A stretch of 64,000 nucleotides of DNA from Desulfovibrio porci (GTDB lineage Bacteria; Desulfobacterota; Desulfovibrionia; Desulfovibrionales; Desulfovibrionaceae): assembly GCF_009696265.1 (NCBI RefSeq), contig NZ_VUMH01000012.1:1-64000 (forward strand). Direction: 5' to 3'. Positions 42,939-52,499 of the stretch are shown in pieces. The notes below the pieces were generated by a model. The model saw only the letters and a list, made by a program, of their open reading frames with translations. It did not search any database and had not been told where the DNA came from. Position 1 is the stretch's first letter; every line of letters starts with the position of its first letter. Both the position numbers and the translations under genes were made by a program.

Positions 42939-44042
42939 ATGAATCGCAGAAAATTCCTGACCATTCTGGGCAGCGCGGGCGTGGTTTCGGCATTGGGCAC
43001 GGCGAAGGTGGCCGAAGCCAGCGTGCATACCTTCCCCTACTATGACGACAGCTACGGGGTGCTGCACGACACCACCCGCTGCATCGGCTGCCGCCGTTGC
43101 GAAGAGGCCTGCAACAAGGTGAACCACCTGCGCAAGCCGTCCAAGCCGTTCAGCGACCTGTCGGTCACCGCCACCCGCCGCCGCACCTCGGCCTATGAAT
43201 GGACCGTGGTCAACAAATACGAAATGAACGGCAAGCCGGTCTTCCGCAAACTGCAGTGCTTCCACTGCAACGACCCGGCCTGCGCCTCGGCCTGCTTCGC
43301 CAAGTGCTTCCAGAAGCAGCCGGACGGCAGCGTGACCTATGACGGCTCACAGTGCGTGGGCTGCCGCTACTGCATGGTGGCCTGTCCCTTCTACGTGCCG
43401 GGCTTCCAGTACGACGAGGCTTTTGACCCCCTGGTGCAGAAATGCACCTTCTGCGAGCCCCGCCTCAAGGAAGGCAAACTGCCCGGCTGCGTGGAGGCCT
43501 GTCCCGTGGACGCGCTGACCTTCGGCCGCCGCAGCGACCTGATCAAGGTGGCCCGCGCCCGCATCGCGGACAATCCCGGCAAATACGTCAACTACATCTA
43601 CGGCGAATTCGACGCCGGCGGCACCGCCTGGATGGTGCTGGCTCCGGCCGCCGAAGGCGCGGCCGTGCCGCCGGACGACCCGGCGCTGGCCGGCCCGGAC
43701 CTGAAGCAGCTCGGCCTGGACACCCATCTGGGCAACCGGCCCATGGGCGAACTGACCTACGGCGCTCTGGGCGCGGTGCCCATGATCGTGGCCTTCTGGC
43801 CCGTGCTCTTCGGCGGGGCCTACGCCATGACCAAGCGCCGCGAGGCCATGAGCCAGCTGGAACAGGAAAAGATGGCCAGAGAGGCCAAGGACGACGTGGC
43901 AGCCGCCGTGGACGCCGCCGTGCGCAAGATTGAGGAAACCGAAGGCGAAGGCGCGGCCGAACGGGCCCGCCGGGCCATGACCGAGGCCCTGAAAGCCAGG
44001 GAAGCCGAGGCGGCGTGCTCCAAGCACGGGGAGGATAAGTAG
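42939..44042 (+). CDS. nhcB: Periplasmic four-cluster ferredoxin subunit (NhcB/HmcB-like)
   Basis: A 367-residue iron-sulfur protein with a Tat-like start (NRRKFLTILGSAGVVSALG). Four [4Fe-4S] motifs follow: CIGCRRCEEACNK, CFHCNDPACASACFAKC, CVGCRYCMVACP and CTFCEP...CVEACP. A hydrophobic segment (GALGAVPMIVAFWPVLFGGAYAM near residue 280) anchors it, then a charged helical tail. It would relay electrons between the nine-haem cytochrome and the NrfD-like subunit. It lies 15 bases after nhcA and ends one base before the next start. Confidence 0.9.
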   Translation: MNRRKFLTILGSAGVVSALGTAKVAEASVHTFPYYDDSYGVLHDTTRCIGCRRCEEACNKVNHLRKPSKPFSDLSVTATRRRTSAYEWTVVNKYEMNGKPVFRKLQCFHCNDPACASACFAKCFQKQPDGSVTYDGSQCVGCRYCMVACPFYVPGFQYDEAFDPLVQKCTFCEPRLKEGKLPGCVEACPVDALTFGRRSDLIKVARARIADNPGKYVNYIYGEFDAGGTAWMVLAPAAEGAAVPPDDPALAGPDLKQLGLDTHLGNRPMGELTYGALGAVPMIVAFWPVLFGGAYAMTKRREAMSQLEQEKMAREAKDDVAAAVDAAVRKIEETEGEGAAERARRAMTEALKAREAEAACSKHGEDK

Positions 44043-45257
44043 ATGGAAAACCACGGCATCGTCATTCCCACCAAGGACAAATTGTTCAATCTCGATCCGC
44101 TGTTGCGGCGGACCCCGGGCAATATCCTGACGTGGATCATCCTGACTGTGGGCCTGATCATCACCATCATCCGCTTCACCCAGGGCATCGGCTCGGTGAC
44201 CAACCTGGACGACAACCAGCCCTGGGGCCTGTGGATCGGCTTTGACCTGCTCTGCGGCGTGTGCCTGGCCGCCGGCGGCTACTTCACCACCGTGGCCTGC
44301 TACGTCATGGGCATGAAGCACTTCCACTCGGCGGTGCGCCCGGCCGTGACCACGGCCTTTCTGGGCTACGGCTTCGTGGTGGTGGCCCTGCTCTATGACC
44401 TGGGCCATCCGCTGCGCCTGCCCTACATGTTCTTCTTCCCCGGCACCACTTCCGTGCTCTTTGAAGTGGGCCTGTGCGTGGCCACCTACGTCACGGTGCT
44501 CTTCATCGAGTTCTCCGTGGCGCCCATGGAATGGCTGGCCCAGAAGTTCCCCTGGCTGCTCAAGTGGCGCAAGCTGGTCATCCGCTGCACCATCCTGCTG
44601 ACCATCTTCGGCGTGACCCTCTCCACCCTGCACCAGTCCTCGCTGGGTTCGCTCTACCTCATCGCGCCGGAAAAACTGCATCCGCTCTGGTACTCGCCCT
44701 TCATGCCCATGTTCTTCTTTGTCAGCTCCATGGCGGCCGGCGCTTCCATGGTCATCTTCGAAGGCATGTTCGCGCACAAGGGCGTGCACCAGTACATGGA
44801 CGCCACCCACCTGCGCGAAGCCGACGGCGTGGTGCTGAGCTTCTCGCGGGCCGCGTCCTTCATCCTCTTCGCCTACTTCATGCTCAAGCTCATTGACATG
44901 CTGGTGCAGGCCAACATCCCCTATCTCTTCACGGGGTACGGGGCCTGGTGGCTGGTGGAGATGCTCTTCTTCGTGCTGATGCCCGCCCTGCTCTACGCCA
45001 AGGGCGCGCGCGACGGCAACATCAGCCTCTGCCGCTTCGCCTCGGCCAACACGGTCCTCGGCATTGTGCTCAACCGCTTCAATGTCTCCATGATCGCCTT
45101 CAACTACAATTTGCCCTCCGCGGAACGGTACTTCCCGAGCATCTGGGAGATCTGCATCTCCATCTTTGTGGTGACCATGATCGTGACCGTGTACCGCTTC
45201 ATCGTCTACCACATGCCCGTGCTCTACGAACATCCCGATTTCAAGGATGCCCACTAG
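44043..45257 (+). CDS. nhcC: NrfD-like integral membrane subunit (NhcC/HmcC-like)
   Basis: A 404-residue membrane protein with about ten helices of the NrfD/PsrC family, the quinone-interacting subunit. Visible segments are NILTWIILTVGLIITIIRFTQGIG, PWGLWIGFDLLCGVCLAAGGY, MFFFVSSMAAGASMVIFEG and WWLVEMLFFVLMPALLYA. The gene directly follows nhcB and should complete the electron path to or from menaquinone. Confidence 0.92.
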   Translation: MENHGIVIPTKDKLFNLDPLLRRTPGNILTWIILTVGLIITIIRFTQGIGSVTNLDDNQPWGLWIGFDLLCGVCLAAGGYFTTVACYVMGMKHFHSAVRPAVTTAFLGYGFVVVALLYDLGHPLRLPYMFFFPGTTSVLFEVGLCVATYVTVLFIEFSVAPMEWLAQKFPWLLKWRKLVIRCTILLTIFGVTLSTLHQSSLGSLYLIAPEKLHPLWYSPFMPMFFFVSSMAAGASMVIFEGMFAHKGVHQYMDATHLREADGVVLSFSRAASFILFAYFMLKLIDMLVQANIPYLFTGYGAWWLVEMLFFVLMPALLYAKGARDGNISLCRFASANTVLGIVLNRFNVSMIAFNYNLPSAERYFPSIWEICISIFVVTMIVTVYRFIVYHMPVLYEHPDFKDAH

Positions 45258-45273
45258 GCACAAGGAGAAGACT

Positions 45274-45423
45274 ATGGAATTCCATACCTTTTATGATTAC
45301 TTCCTGTTCACCAAGAGCTGGGCGTACGTTATGATGTTCATAGTGCTGCCCCTCTATGTGCTGTACTGGAACTTCGTGCTCTTCCCGGACAAGAAAAAGG
45401 GCAACAACAGTCCCAAGCATTAG
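45274..45423 (+). CDS. nhcD: Small membrane subunit (NhcD/HmcD-like)
   Basis: A 49-residue protein starting MEFHTFYDYFLFTKSWAY, with one membrane helix (VMMFIVLPLYVLYWNFVLF) and a basic tail (PDKKKGNNSPKH). It follows nhcC by 16 bases with AAGGAG upstream. Small single-helix subunits in this place are known in the Hmc and Nhc complexes. A terminator follows 11 bases later. Confidence 0.85.
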   Translation: MEFHTFYDYFLFTKSWAYVMMFIVLPLYVLYWNFVLFPDKKKGNNSPKH

Positions 45424-45433
45424 GGCGAAAGAC

Positions 45434-45464
45434 AAAGGCGGGGCCGCAAGGCTCCGCCTTTTTT
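45434..45464 (+). terminator. Rho-independent terminator of the nhc operon
   Basis: Stem AAAGGCGGGGCC / GGCTCCGCCTTT with a GCAA loop, followed by a T-run to 45464. Confidence 0.85.
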
Positions 45465-45616
45465 GTATCAAGAAAACCCCCGCCAGGGGCTTCCTTTTTG
45501 CGCGTAACGCGCCTTTGCTCCCGTTTTCCTGTACCATTGTGGCTATGTTGTAACATCGGCGTTTTTCATTCAATCAAGGCGGACAGTTCTCAAAAAATCG
45601 TACTGATTGACCTGAT

Positions 45617-45698
45617 AGCCCGGCGAGCGAACAAAAAGGGCAAAGCCTCCTTTGCTCCGCCGGAGCGACGCGCAGACGGACGGCTGGTGTCGGGAGCG
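45617..45698 (+). repeat. Dispersed repeat, copy 1 (inverted copy near 58640-58716)
   Basis: The stretch containing GGCAAAGCCTCCTTTGCTCC and CGGCTGGTGTCGGGAG matches the reverse complement of about 58640-58716 at roughly 88% over 78 bases by eye. Neither copy sits in a supported gene. Confidence 0.6.
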
Positions 45699-45701
45699 TC
45701 C

Positions 45702-45853
45702 TAGAGCAGATTAACTTTGAAATGGTGTACATTTCAAAGTTTAAAGACACGCCCACTTCACCGCTTAACAGCGTAAATAAATTGCGCTTACGGCTTCGTG
45801 GCGCGAGGCTGCTGCGCAGCCTCGTTAGAGCGTTTCAAAGTTAAAACGCTCTA
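45702..45853. repeat. MITE-like element with imperfect terminal inverted repeats, copy 1
   Basis: The left end reads TAGAGCAGATTAACTTTGAA; the right end, reverse complemented, reads TAGAGCGTTTTAACTTTGAA. The element is 152 bp and has a second inner ATTTCAAAG copy and a GCGAGGCTG.../CAGCCTCG palindrome. A related element lies at 61121-61258. Confidence 0.6.
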
Positions 45854-45872
45854 AAAAACAAGATTCTTCTTG

Positions 45873-45932
45873 CCAGCGTCGAAAAGGCCGGTTTTGTCGG
45901 ATAACCCGACAAATAAGAGACCGGCAAAAGAT
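45873..45932 (-). repeat. Dispersed repeat, copy 1 (inverted copy at 58189-58250)
   Basis: Reverse complemented, it reads CTTATTTGTCGGGTTATCCG then CAAAACCGGCCTTT. The copy near 58189-58250 reads GTTATTTGTCGTGATTATCC then CAAAACCAGCCTTT. About 42 of 50 positions agree by eye. Confidence 0.6.
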
Positions 45933-46093
45933 GAAGCAAGAGGCTTCCGCCCCGGCCACGTTCCGTCCTTGCCTCACGGCGCCGGCCCTGCTATGCTCAA
46001 TTCCTCTCCAAGCCGCAAGATTCCCGGCAACGCGTCAGCGCGCCTTGCCGTTCAGCCCTGAATGCTTACCTTCAGTGCAGTGAGGTTTCCAGC

Positions 46094-46345
46094 ATGTGTC
46101 TAGCCATTCCCGCCCAGATCGTGGAACTTCAGGAAGAAGGCATGGCCCGCGTGCGCGTGGGCGAAAGCCAGACCTTTCTGACCGCGTCCATGATGCTTTT
46201 GCCCGAACCGCCGCAGATCGGCGATTATGTCATTGTCCATGCCGGGTTCGCCCTGCACACCTTGTCGCCCCAGGAGGCGCAGGACAGCCTCGCGGCCCTG
46301 CGCGAGCTGGCCGAGGCCATGGAGGGCACGCCTGCCCCGTTCTGA
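46094..46345 (+). CDS. hypC: Hydrogenase maturation chaperone HypC
   Basis: An 83-residue HypC/HupF protein starting with the diagnostic MCLAIPAQI, whose Cys2 is needed to bind the iron-dicyano-carbonyl intermediate of [NiFe] hydrogenases. GDYVIVHAGFALHTL follows as expected. It acts with HypD in the cytoplasm. The other hyp genes are not in the window, so it is separated from its partners. It implies that [NiFe] or [NiFeSe] hydrogenases exist elsewhere in this genome. Confidence 0.93.
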   Translation: MCLAIPAQIVELQEEGMARVRVGESQTFLTASMMLLPEPPQIGDYVIVHAGFALHTLSPQEAQDSLAALRELAEAMEGTPAPF

Positions 46346-46400
46346 CGATGTGTCGTTATATGTTCCGTAGTGACGCAATGCAGACGAAATATGTCTTCAG

Positions 46401-46424
46401 GAAGGCCGCACAGCTGCGGCCTTC
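46401..46424. terminator. Terminator-like hairpin after hypC
   Basis: A perfect 10-bp stem GAAGGCCGCA / TGCGGCCTTC with a CAGC loop, followed by TTGACTTT. It lies between hypC and ileS. Confidence 0.6.
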
Positions 46425-46517
46425 TTGACTTTACACCGTTCTTTGCCCACACTGGATCGATTTTTTCGCCCGCACCACTTCCGGCCCACGGGCCGCACAC
46501 AGCCGCTGGGAGCCAGC

Positions 46518-49361
46518 ATGAGTGACTACAAGAAAACCCTGAATCTTCCGCAAACCGCCTTTCCCATGAAGGCCAATCTGGCCCAGCGCGAGCCGGAAAC
46601 GCTCAAGAAATGGGATCAGATCCACGCCCGCGAAGCCATGGTCGACGCCTCGGGCAGCCGGGGCTCCTATGTGCTGCACGACGGCCCGCCCTACGCCAAC
46701 GGGCATATTCACATGGGCACGGCGCTGAACAAGATTCTCAAGGATATTGTGGTCAAATCGCGCAACATGCAGGGCTTTGCCGCGCGCTATGTGCCCGGCT
46801 GGGACTGCCACGGCCTGCCCATTGAGCACAAGGTGGAGCAGGAACTCAAGGAAAAGAAAAAAGAACTGCCCGCCCATGTGGTGCGCAAGCTCTGCCGCGA
46901 CTATGCGGCCAAGTGGATCGACGTCCAGCGCAAGGAATTCAAGCGCCTGGGCGTGCTCGGCGACTGGGACGATCCCTATATGAGCATGAAGCCCGCCTAT
47001 GAGGCCACCACGGCGCGCGAGCTGGCCGACTTTGTGGAAAAAGGCAACGTCATCCGCGCCAAAAAGCCCATTTACTGGTGCTGTTCCTGCCACACGGCTC
47101 TGGCCGAGGCCGAGGTGGAATATTACGACCATACCTCGCCCTCCATTTACGTGCGCTTTCCCCTGCCCGACGCGGGCCTGAGCAAAATTTTCCCGCAGGC
47201 CGATCCTTCCCGCGCCTACGTGGCCATCTGGACCACCACGCCCTGGACCCTGCCGGACAATATGGCCGTCTGCCTGCACCCGGAATTCACGTATCTGCTG
47301 GTGGAAGCCGACGGCGCGCAATACCTGCTGGCCGAGGAGCGCCTCGCGCCCTGCGCCGCCCTGTTCGGCTGGAACGAGCCCAAAATTCTGGGCCGGGCCA
47401 CGGGCGCGCAGCTTGAAGGCCTGACGGCCCGCCACCCCTTCTATGACCGTCAGTCGCCCCTGACCCTGGGCCTGCATGTGACCCTGGACACGGGCACCGG
47501 CTGTGTGCACACCGCGCCGGGACACGGCCGCGAGGACTACGAAGTGGGCCTCAAGTACGGCCTGGACATCTACTCGCCCCTGGACGACGCGGGCCGCTTT
47601 CTGCCCACAGTGGAGTTCTTCGCCGGGCTCACGGTCACGGAAGCCAATCCCAGGGTCATTGAAAAGCTCAAGGAAAAGGGCGCGCTGCTTCAGGAAGGCA
47701 AGATCCGGCACTCCTATCCGCACTGCTGGCGCTGCAAAAATCCGGTGATCTTCCGGGCCACCACCCAGTGGTTCATCAGCATGGAGAAAAACGACCTGCG
47801 CGCGCGGGCCCTGGAAAGCATCGACAAGGACGTGGAGTGGATTCCGGCCTGGGGCCGGGACCGCATTTACAACATGATCGAATCCCGGCCGGACTGGTGC
47901 ATTTCGCGCCAGCGCCAGTGGGGCGTGCCCATCCTGGCCCTGCGCTGCGAAGACTGCGGCGAGGCCTGGAACGATCCCGTCTGGATGCGCGAGATCTGCG
48001 ACCGCTTCGCCAAGCATCCCACGGGTTGCGACTACTGGTATGAGGCGGATCTGGACGAGATCGTGCCCGACGGCCTGAAGTGCCCGCACTGCGGCGGCAA
48101 CCACTGGAAAAAGGAAAGCGACATTCTGGACGTCTGGTTCGACTCCGGCACCAGTTTCGCGGCGGTGCTGGAAGCGCGGCCCGAACTCTCCTACCCGGCG
48201 GACCTTTATCTGGAAGGCTCGGACCAGCATCGCGGCTGGTTCCACAGTTCCCTGCTGGTGTCCGAGGGCACGCGCGGGCGGCCTCCCTACCGCTCGGTGC
48301 TGACCCACGGCTACGTGGTGGACGGCGAAGGCCGCAAGATGTCCAAATCCATCGGCAACGTCATCGCCCCGCAGGAACTGATCGACAAATTCGGGGCCGA
48401 AATCGTGCGCCTCTGGGTTTCCTCCGTGGAATACCGCGAGGACATCCGCATTTCGGACCAGATCCTCAGCCGCCTGGTGGACGCCTACCGCCGCATCCGC
48501 AACACCTGCCGCTTTATTCTGGGCAATATCGACGGCCTGACCAGGGCCGACCTGCTGCCCACGGAACAGTTGCTGCCCCTGGACCGCTTCGCCCTGGACG
48601 TGGCCGCGCGCGTGCACGAGCGCGTGCAGCAGGCCTACACGGACTTCGAATTCCACAAGGTCTACCACAGCCTGCACAATTACTGCGTCACGGACCTTTC
48701 CTCGGTCTATCTGGACATTCTCAAGGACCGCCTTTACGCTTCCGGCCCGGACAGCCCGGAACGCCGCTCGGCCCAGACGGCCCTCTGGCACATTCTGTGT
48801 CTGCTGCTGCGCGACATGGCCCCGGTGCTCTCCTTTACGGCCGAGGAAATCTTCGGTCATCTGCCCGCGGACCTGCGCGGCCCGGAGCCCACAGTCTTCG
48901 CCCTGCAGGCCGTGTCCGGCGAGGAATTTCTGCTGCCCGACGGCCGGCGCGACGACTGGAACGTGCTGCTGGCCGTGCGCGGCGCGGTGACCAGAGCCAT
49001 TGAACCCCTGCGCCGGGACGGCGTGGTGGGCCATTCCCTGGATACGCGGGTCACGCTCCACCTGGCCGACGAACTGCGCGAGCGCCTGGAAAGTCTGCGC
49101 ACCGACCTGCGCGCGGTCTGCATCGTCTCGCAATTGGAACTGGCCCCCCTGGCCGACGCCCCGCAGGACGCCTACAGCGACAGCGAGGTTTCCGGCCTGG
49201 CCATCAGCGTGGAAAAGGCCCGCGGCGAGAAATGCGAACGCTGCTGGATCTACAGCACGGAGCTGGGCGCGGACCCGGCCCATCCCACGCTCTGCCCGCG
49301 CTGCGCGGCGGTGCTCAAGAACCTGCCCCTTGAGGACGCCAAAGGACGCGCAGCCGAATGA
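46518..49361 (+). CDS. ileS: Isoleucyl-tRNA synthetase
   Basis: A 947-residue class Ia synthetase that charges tRNA-Ile. HIGH motif variant GHIHMGTAL near residue 68, the editing domain in the middle ([27 protein letters not shown]), KMSKSIGN near residue 610, and the C-terminal zinc site CERCW ... CPRC. It is full length for the bacterial type. Start 46518 begins [26 protein letters not shown] in two parts, the usual N-terminus; an extension to 46425 is not credible. It overlaps lspA by four bases, a common pairing. Confidence 0.95.
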   Translation: MSDYKKTLNLPQTAFPMKANLAQREPETLKKWDQIHAREAMVDASGSRGSYVLHDGPPYANGHIHMGTALNKILKDIVVKSRNMQGFAARYVPGWDCHGLPIEHKVEQELKEKKKELPAHVVRKLCRDYAAKWIDVQRKEFKRLGVLGDWDDPYMSMKPAYEATTARELADFVEKGNVIRAKKPIYWCCSCHTALAEAEVEYYDHTSPSIYVRFPLPDAGLSKIFPQADPSRAYVAIWTTTPWTLPDNMAVCLHPEFTYLLVEADGAQYLLAEERLAPCAALFGWNEPKILGRATGAQLEGLTARHPFYDRQSPLTLGLHVTLDTGTGCVHTAPGHGREDYEVGLKYGLDIYSPLDDAGRFLPTVEFFAGLTVTEANPRVIEKLKEKGALLQEGKIRHSYPHCWRCKNPVIFRATTQWFISMEKNDLRARALESIDKDVEWIPAWGRDRIYNMIESRPDWCISRQRQWGVPILALRCEDCGEAWNDPVWMREICDRFAKHPTGCDYWYEADLDEIVPDGLKCPHCGGNHWKKESDILDVWFDSGTSFAAVLEARPELSYPADLYLEGSDQHRGWFHSSLLVSEGTRGRPPYRSVLTHGYVVDGEGRKMSKSIGNVIAPQELIDKFGAEIVRLWVSSVEYREDIRISDQILSRLVDAYRRIRNTCRFILGNIDGLTRADLLPTEQLLPLDRFALDVAARVHERVQQAYTDFEFHKVYHSLHNYCVTDLSSVYLDILKDRLYASGPDSPERRSAQTALWHILCLLLRDMAPVLSFTAEEIFGHLPADLRGPEPTVFALQAVSGEEFLLPDGRRDDWNVLLAVRGAVTRAIEPLRRDGVVGHSLDTRVTLHLADELRERLESLRTDLRAVCIVSQLELAPLADAPQDAYSDSEVSGLAISVEKARGEKCERCWIYSTELGADPAHPTLCPRCAAVLKNLPLEDAKGRAAE

Positions 49362-49888
49362 GACGGCGTTACCGGATTCTGGGCGGCATGGCCGCGCTGG
49401 CCTTTGTGCTGGACCAGCTCAGCAAATGGTGGGTCATGTCCGCCATTCCCGAGCACCGGCCTGTGGTGGTGATCCCCGGTTTTTTCGACCTGATCAACAT
49501 CCGCAACCGGGGGGCGGCCTTCGGCTTTCTGAACCGCTCGGACATCGAATGGCAGTTCTGGCTCTTTCTGGCGGCCACAGCCGTGGCCGCCTGGGCCATC
49601 ATTGTCCTGGTGCGCGGCTCGCGCCATGAGCCCTGGCTGTTCGCCGGTCTGGGGCTGGTGCTGGGCGGCGCTCTGGGCAATCTGATGGACCGCCTGCGCT
49701 TCCGGGCCGTGGTGGATTTTCTGGATTTTTACTGGGGCGACTGGCACTGGCCCGCCTTCAACGTGGCGGATACGGCCATCTGCATCGGCGCTTTTCTGGC
49801 CTGCCTGGTGATCTGGCGCAAACCGCCGGAAGACGCGCGGGGCGGCGCGCCCCGGCGCGGAACGTCCGGCAAGGGAGAAAAGGCATGA
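49358..49888 (+). CDS. lspA: Lipoprotein signal peptidase (signal peptidase II)
   Basis: A 176-residue inner-membrane aspartic protease that cleaves lipoprotein signal peptides after lipidation. Four helices and the two catalytic aspartates are present: GNLMDRLRF and [11 protein letters not shown]. The conserved [14 protein letters not shown] lies near residue 46. It overlaps ileS and the next gene by four bases each. Confidence 0.95.
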   Translation: MRRRYRILGGMAALAFVLDQLSKWWVMSAIPEHRPVVVIPGFFDLINIRNRGAAFGFLNRSDIEWQFWLFLAATAVAAWAIIVLVRGSRHEPWLFAGLGLVLGGALGNLMDRLRFRAVVDFLDFYWGDWHWPAFNVADTAICIGAFLACLVIWRKPPEDARGGAPRRGTSGKGEKA

Positions 49889-50091
49889 CCTTTGCCTGGT
49901 GGCATCCGTTGGCGGCATTGATTCCCATGCTTCCCAGCTTCTGGAGCATCTGGCACATCTGGGATCATGAATTCGAAACGCCCCAGCAACGGGCGCTCTG
50001 GCTGGTGCTGGTGGTCTTTCTGCCGGTACTGGGTGGCATCATTTATATCTTTACGGGCCGCACCAAGGCCCGGGGAAAAATTCAACGCTGA
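49885..50091 (+). CDS. Small PLDc_N-domain membrane protein
   Basis: A 68-residue protein with a N-terminal hydrophobic segment ([21 protein letters not shown]) and a second helix ([21 protein letters not shown]), ending in a basic tail ([12 protein letters not shown]). This is the phospholipase_D-nuclease N-terminal (PLDc_N) type, a small two-helix membrane protein of unknown role. Its ATG overlaps the lspA stop codon. Confidence 0.8.
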   Translation: MTFAWWHPLAALIPMLPSFWSIWHIWDHEFETPQQRALWLVLVVFLPVLGGIIYIFTGRTKARGKIQR

Positions 50092-50103
50092 AACGAGGCT
50101 CGT

Positions 50104-51075
50104 ATGAACAAATTCCGTTCTTCCCATCTTCCGCTCCTGGCTTGCGCCGTTCTGCTGCTGGGCGCCTGCGTGCAGAGCGGCTCCGGCGGCAGCGGCACCC
50201 TGAACCTGGAGCAGCAGGTGCAGCAGCACGACATGCAGCTCAAACAATTGCAGCCCGCCCAGGCCGACGCCTGGAATCAGCTTCAGGCCATGCGGCAGGA
50301 GCTGAACATCCTCAAGGGCCAGATGGACGATCTGCAGAACGTGGGCGGCGCGCGCGCCCTGGTGGAACGCGTCAACAGGCATGACGCGGCCTTGCGCCAG
50401 GTGGAAACCAGCATGGCCCTGAATCTCAATCTGGGCGACCCGCTGCCCGCCGCACCGGCCTCGGCTCCCATGGCCGCGCCCCAGGCTGTTCCCATGTCCG
50501 GCATGTCCGGGGACGCCGGCTACGGCCAGCCCGCCCAGGGCGGCATGCCCGCGGGCAGCCCCGGCTACGCGGCCGCCGTGCCCGAAGGCACCCAGCCCTA
50601 TCAGAACGGCGCGGCCGGGCAGACCCAGCCGGCCCAGGCTCCCGCCGCCAGCACCTGGGGCCAGCCTTCGCCGCAGCCCGTGGTGCAGGCCCCGCAAAAA
50701 GACATTTCCCTGGCGCTCTTCGACGCCGGCGTCAATGCCTACAACGCCCGCAAGTATGAGGAGGCCCAGCGCTCCTTCACGGACTTTCTGAAAAACTACA
50801 AGGACCACAACCTGGCCCCGGAAGCCCAGTACTATCTGGCGGAATGCTACTTCCAGCGCAACCAGTTTGCGGATGCGGCCCTGGCCTACGACACGGTGAT
50901 CAAAAAATATCCCAAGTCCTCGCGCGCGCCCGGTGCGTATCTGAAGCAGGGCATCAGCTTCAGCAAGCTGAATCAGGGCGCTGCGGCCAAAGCCCGGATG
51001 CAGGAACTGATCAAAAAGTTCCCCAACTCGCCGGAAGCCGCGCGGGCCAAGAGCTTTCTGAAGACCAACAAGTGA
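50104..51075 (+). CDS. CpoB/YbgF-like tetratricopeptide lipoprotein
   Basis: A 323-residue exported protein. The N-terminus is a lipoprotein signal (LPLLACAVLLLGACVQSG, lipobox LGAC). A coiled-coil stretch follows at about 40-110 (LEQQVQQHDMQLKQLQ, QELNILKGQMDDLQN), then a long Pro/Ala/Gln linker, then tetratricopeptide repeats from about 205 (LFDAGVNAYNARKYEEAQRSF, APEAQYYLAECYFQRNQFADAALAYDTVIKKYP). This is the layout of CpoB/YbgF, which coordinates the Tol-Pal system with cell division. No tol or pal genes are adjacent, so the assignment is by architecture only. Confidence 0.8.
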   Translation: MNKFRSSHLPLLACAVLLLGACVQSGSGGSGTLNLEQQVQQHDMQLKQLQPAQADAWNQLQAMRQELNILKGQMDDLQNVGGARALVERVNRHDAALRQVETSMALNLNLGDPLPAAPASAPMAAPQAVPMSGMSGDAGYGQPAQGGMPAGSPGYAAAVPEGTQPYQNGAAGQTQPAQAPAASTWGQPSPQPVVQAPQKDISLALFDAGVNAYNARKYEEAQRSFTDFLKNYKDHNLAPEAQYYLAECYFQRNQFADAALAYDTVIKKYPKSSRAPGAYLKQGISFSKLNQGAAAKARMQELIKKFPNSPEAARAKSFLKTNK

Positions 51076-51145
51076 GGACGATTTCACCTGTGCAATGTGG
51101 CAGCAGAACAATGTCAGGGCATCAAAACCGGAAAAGGGGAACGGG

Positions 51146-51784
51146 ATGGCGGAGCAGCACGACGAGCCGGCCGTATACAAGCAACTGAGCACGGAGATGC
51201 GTCAGGGGCTGAAGGATATTTATCAGCAGATTTCCACGGCCTCCAGCGATCAGGTCACGCCCGTGCCCGACACGGACGCCCTGTTCCACGAGGCCTCGGA
51301 TCAGTTGGGCGAAGTGCTCAAGGCCACGGAAACGGCCACCATGAGCATCATGGAAATAGTGGAAAAACACCTGGATCTCCAGGCCGAAAGCGCGGAACTG
51401 CTGGCCGCCGTGCGTGAAGGCGCGGCCACGGAAAGCCAGAAGCTCCGCCTGTCCGAAATCAACAACCAGTTGGGCGACGATCTCACCAGCCTGCTGACCA
51501 CCCTGAGCTTTCAGGACATCACAGGCCAGCGGATCAAACGGGTGGTCGCGGCCCTGAACAAAATCGAAAGCAGCGTGGTGGAACTCTATGTCTCCTCGGG
51601 CCTGATCATGGAGGGCGCGGAAAAAGACCCGGCCAAGGACGCGCAGGCCCTTCAGGACGAAGCGCGCAAGGCCGTGGAGGATTTCCGCCAGAACCGCAAG
51701 GTTTCCTCCGAACTCAAGGGACCGGGCAAGGATGGCGTCTCCCAGGGCGCCATTGACGACATGCTGGCCCAACTGGGCATGTGA
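51146..51784 (+). CDS. cheZ: Chemotaxis protein phosphatase CheZ-like
   Basis: A 212-residue helical protein. The CheZ signature is in LSFQDITGQRIKRVVAALNKIE near residue 125, where the catalytic Gln/Asp (FQDITGQ) dephosphorylates CheY. The extreme C-terminus SQGAIDDMLAQLGM matches the CheY-docking peptide. Start 51146 begins MAEQHDEPAVYKQL with GGGGAACGGG upstream. It follows the lipoprotein gene by 70 bases. A strong terminator follows. Confidence 0.85.
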   Translation: MAEQHDEPAVYKQLSTEMRQGLKDIYQQISTASSDQVTPVPDTDALFHEASDQLGEVLKATETATMSIMEIVEKHLDLQAESAELLAAVREGAATESQKLRLSEINNQLGDDLTSLLTTLSFQDITGQRIKRVVAALNKIESSVVELYVSSGLIMEGAEKDPAKDAQALQDEARKAVEDFRQNRKVSSELKGPGKDGVSQGAIDDMLAQLGM

Positions 51785-51812
51785 TCAGCTCCGGTTCCGG
51801 CACAGAACGCAA

Positions 51813-51854
51813 ACAGCCCGCCGTAGGTTTTCCCACGGCGGGCTGTCTGTTTTC
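51813..51854 (+). terminator. Rho-independent terminator after cheZ
   Basis: A perfect 12-bp stem ACAGCCCGCCGT / ACGGCGGGCTGT with a 10-base loop, followed by CTGTTTTC. Confidence 0.8.
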
Positions 51855-51882
51855 GGAATTGACCGTTATGAAGTCGCCGGTG

Positions 51883-52488
51883 TTACGCCACTACCTTCTT
51901 GCCCAGTTCCAAGGCCTTGAGATTGGATTCCTGCAACTTGGCGGGCAGATATTTTTTGATGGCCGCTTCCAGGGCGTCCACGCCGAAAGGCAATACGCCC
52001 GAGGCGCAGACCGCGCTCAGCAGCACGGTATTGCCGCTCTGGGCCGAACCGGCCTGAAGCCCCAGCTCGCGGCAGGGGATGAAGCGGCACTGCCCGGCCA
52101 CCAGCCGGGTCTGTTCCTTGATATGGGCCATATCCGGATAACTGGCCTGCCCCAGAGAGACGCTCACCGGCGGCAGGGGATCGCTGCTGGAAAAAACCGC
52201 GCCGCCGGGCCGCAGATAGGACAGGCCGCGCAGGGTTTCCAGAGGCTCGAAGCCCAGCAGCAGGTCGGCTTCGCCGAAATCAAGCTTGGGCGAGCGCCAG
52301 CCGCCCAGCAGCAGCACGGATTCCACCACGCCGCCGCGCTGGGCCATGCCGTGCACTTCTCCGGCCACCACGTCCAGACCGGCCTGAAGGGCCGTACGCG
52401 CCAGCAGGGTGGTGGCGGTCAGGGTTCCCTGTCCGCCCACGCCGGTGAAATAAATCCGCATCCGTTTTTGTTTGTCGTGTGCTTTCAT
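51883..52488 (-). CDS. iorB: Indolepyruvate:ferredoxin oxidoreductase beta subunit
   Basis: A 201-residue subunit of the 2-oxoacid oxidoreductase family. It starts with RIYFTGVGGQGTLTATTLLARTAL and continues HGMAQRGGVVESVLLLGGW and LLLGFEPLETLRGL, the typical gamma/beta domain of IorB. Together with IorA it converts aryl pyruvates to aryl-acetyl-CoA, reducing ferredoxin. It follows iorA by 12 bases on the minus strand. Confidence 0.9.
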   Translation of the reverse strand: MKAHDKQKRMRIYFTGVGGQGTLTATTLLARTALQAGLDVVAGEVHGMAQRGGVVESVLLLGGWRSPKLDFGEADLLLGFEPLETLRGLSYLRPGGAVFSSSDPLPPVSVSLGQASYPDMAHIKEQTRLVAGQCRFIPCRELGLQAGSAQSGNTVLLSAVCASGVLPFGVDALEAAIKKYLPAKLQESNLKALELGKKVVA

Positions 52489-52499
52489 ACTTTCACCAC

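Larger units (their letters stand above)
45424..46093. other. Repeat-rich intergenic region between nhcD and hypC
   Basis: A 670-base gap with no supported gene. It carries three dispersed repeat units: 45617-45698, a MITE-like element at 45702-45853 and 45873-45932. Two of them recur upstream of hydG and one recurs between hydG and hydE. Short frames across it are chance. Confidence 0.55.

Noticed and set aside
45870-46061. A 63-codon frame between the repeats and hypC
   Set aside because: It lies inside a dispersed repeat and has no ribosome site or family features.
46431-49283. A 950-codon open frame on the minus strand opposite ileS
   Set aside because: It is a shadow of the GC-rich ileS gene. 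It has low-complexity Gly/His/Val/Gln composition, no domain, and the plus strand encodes a complete synthetase.
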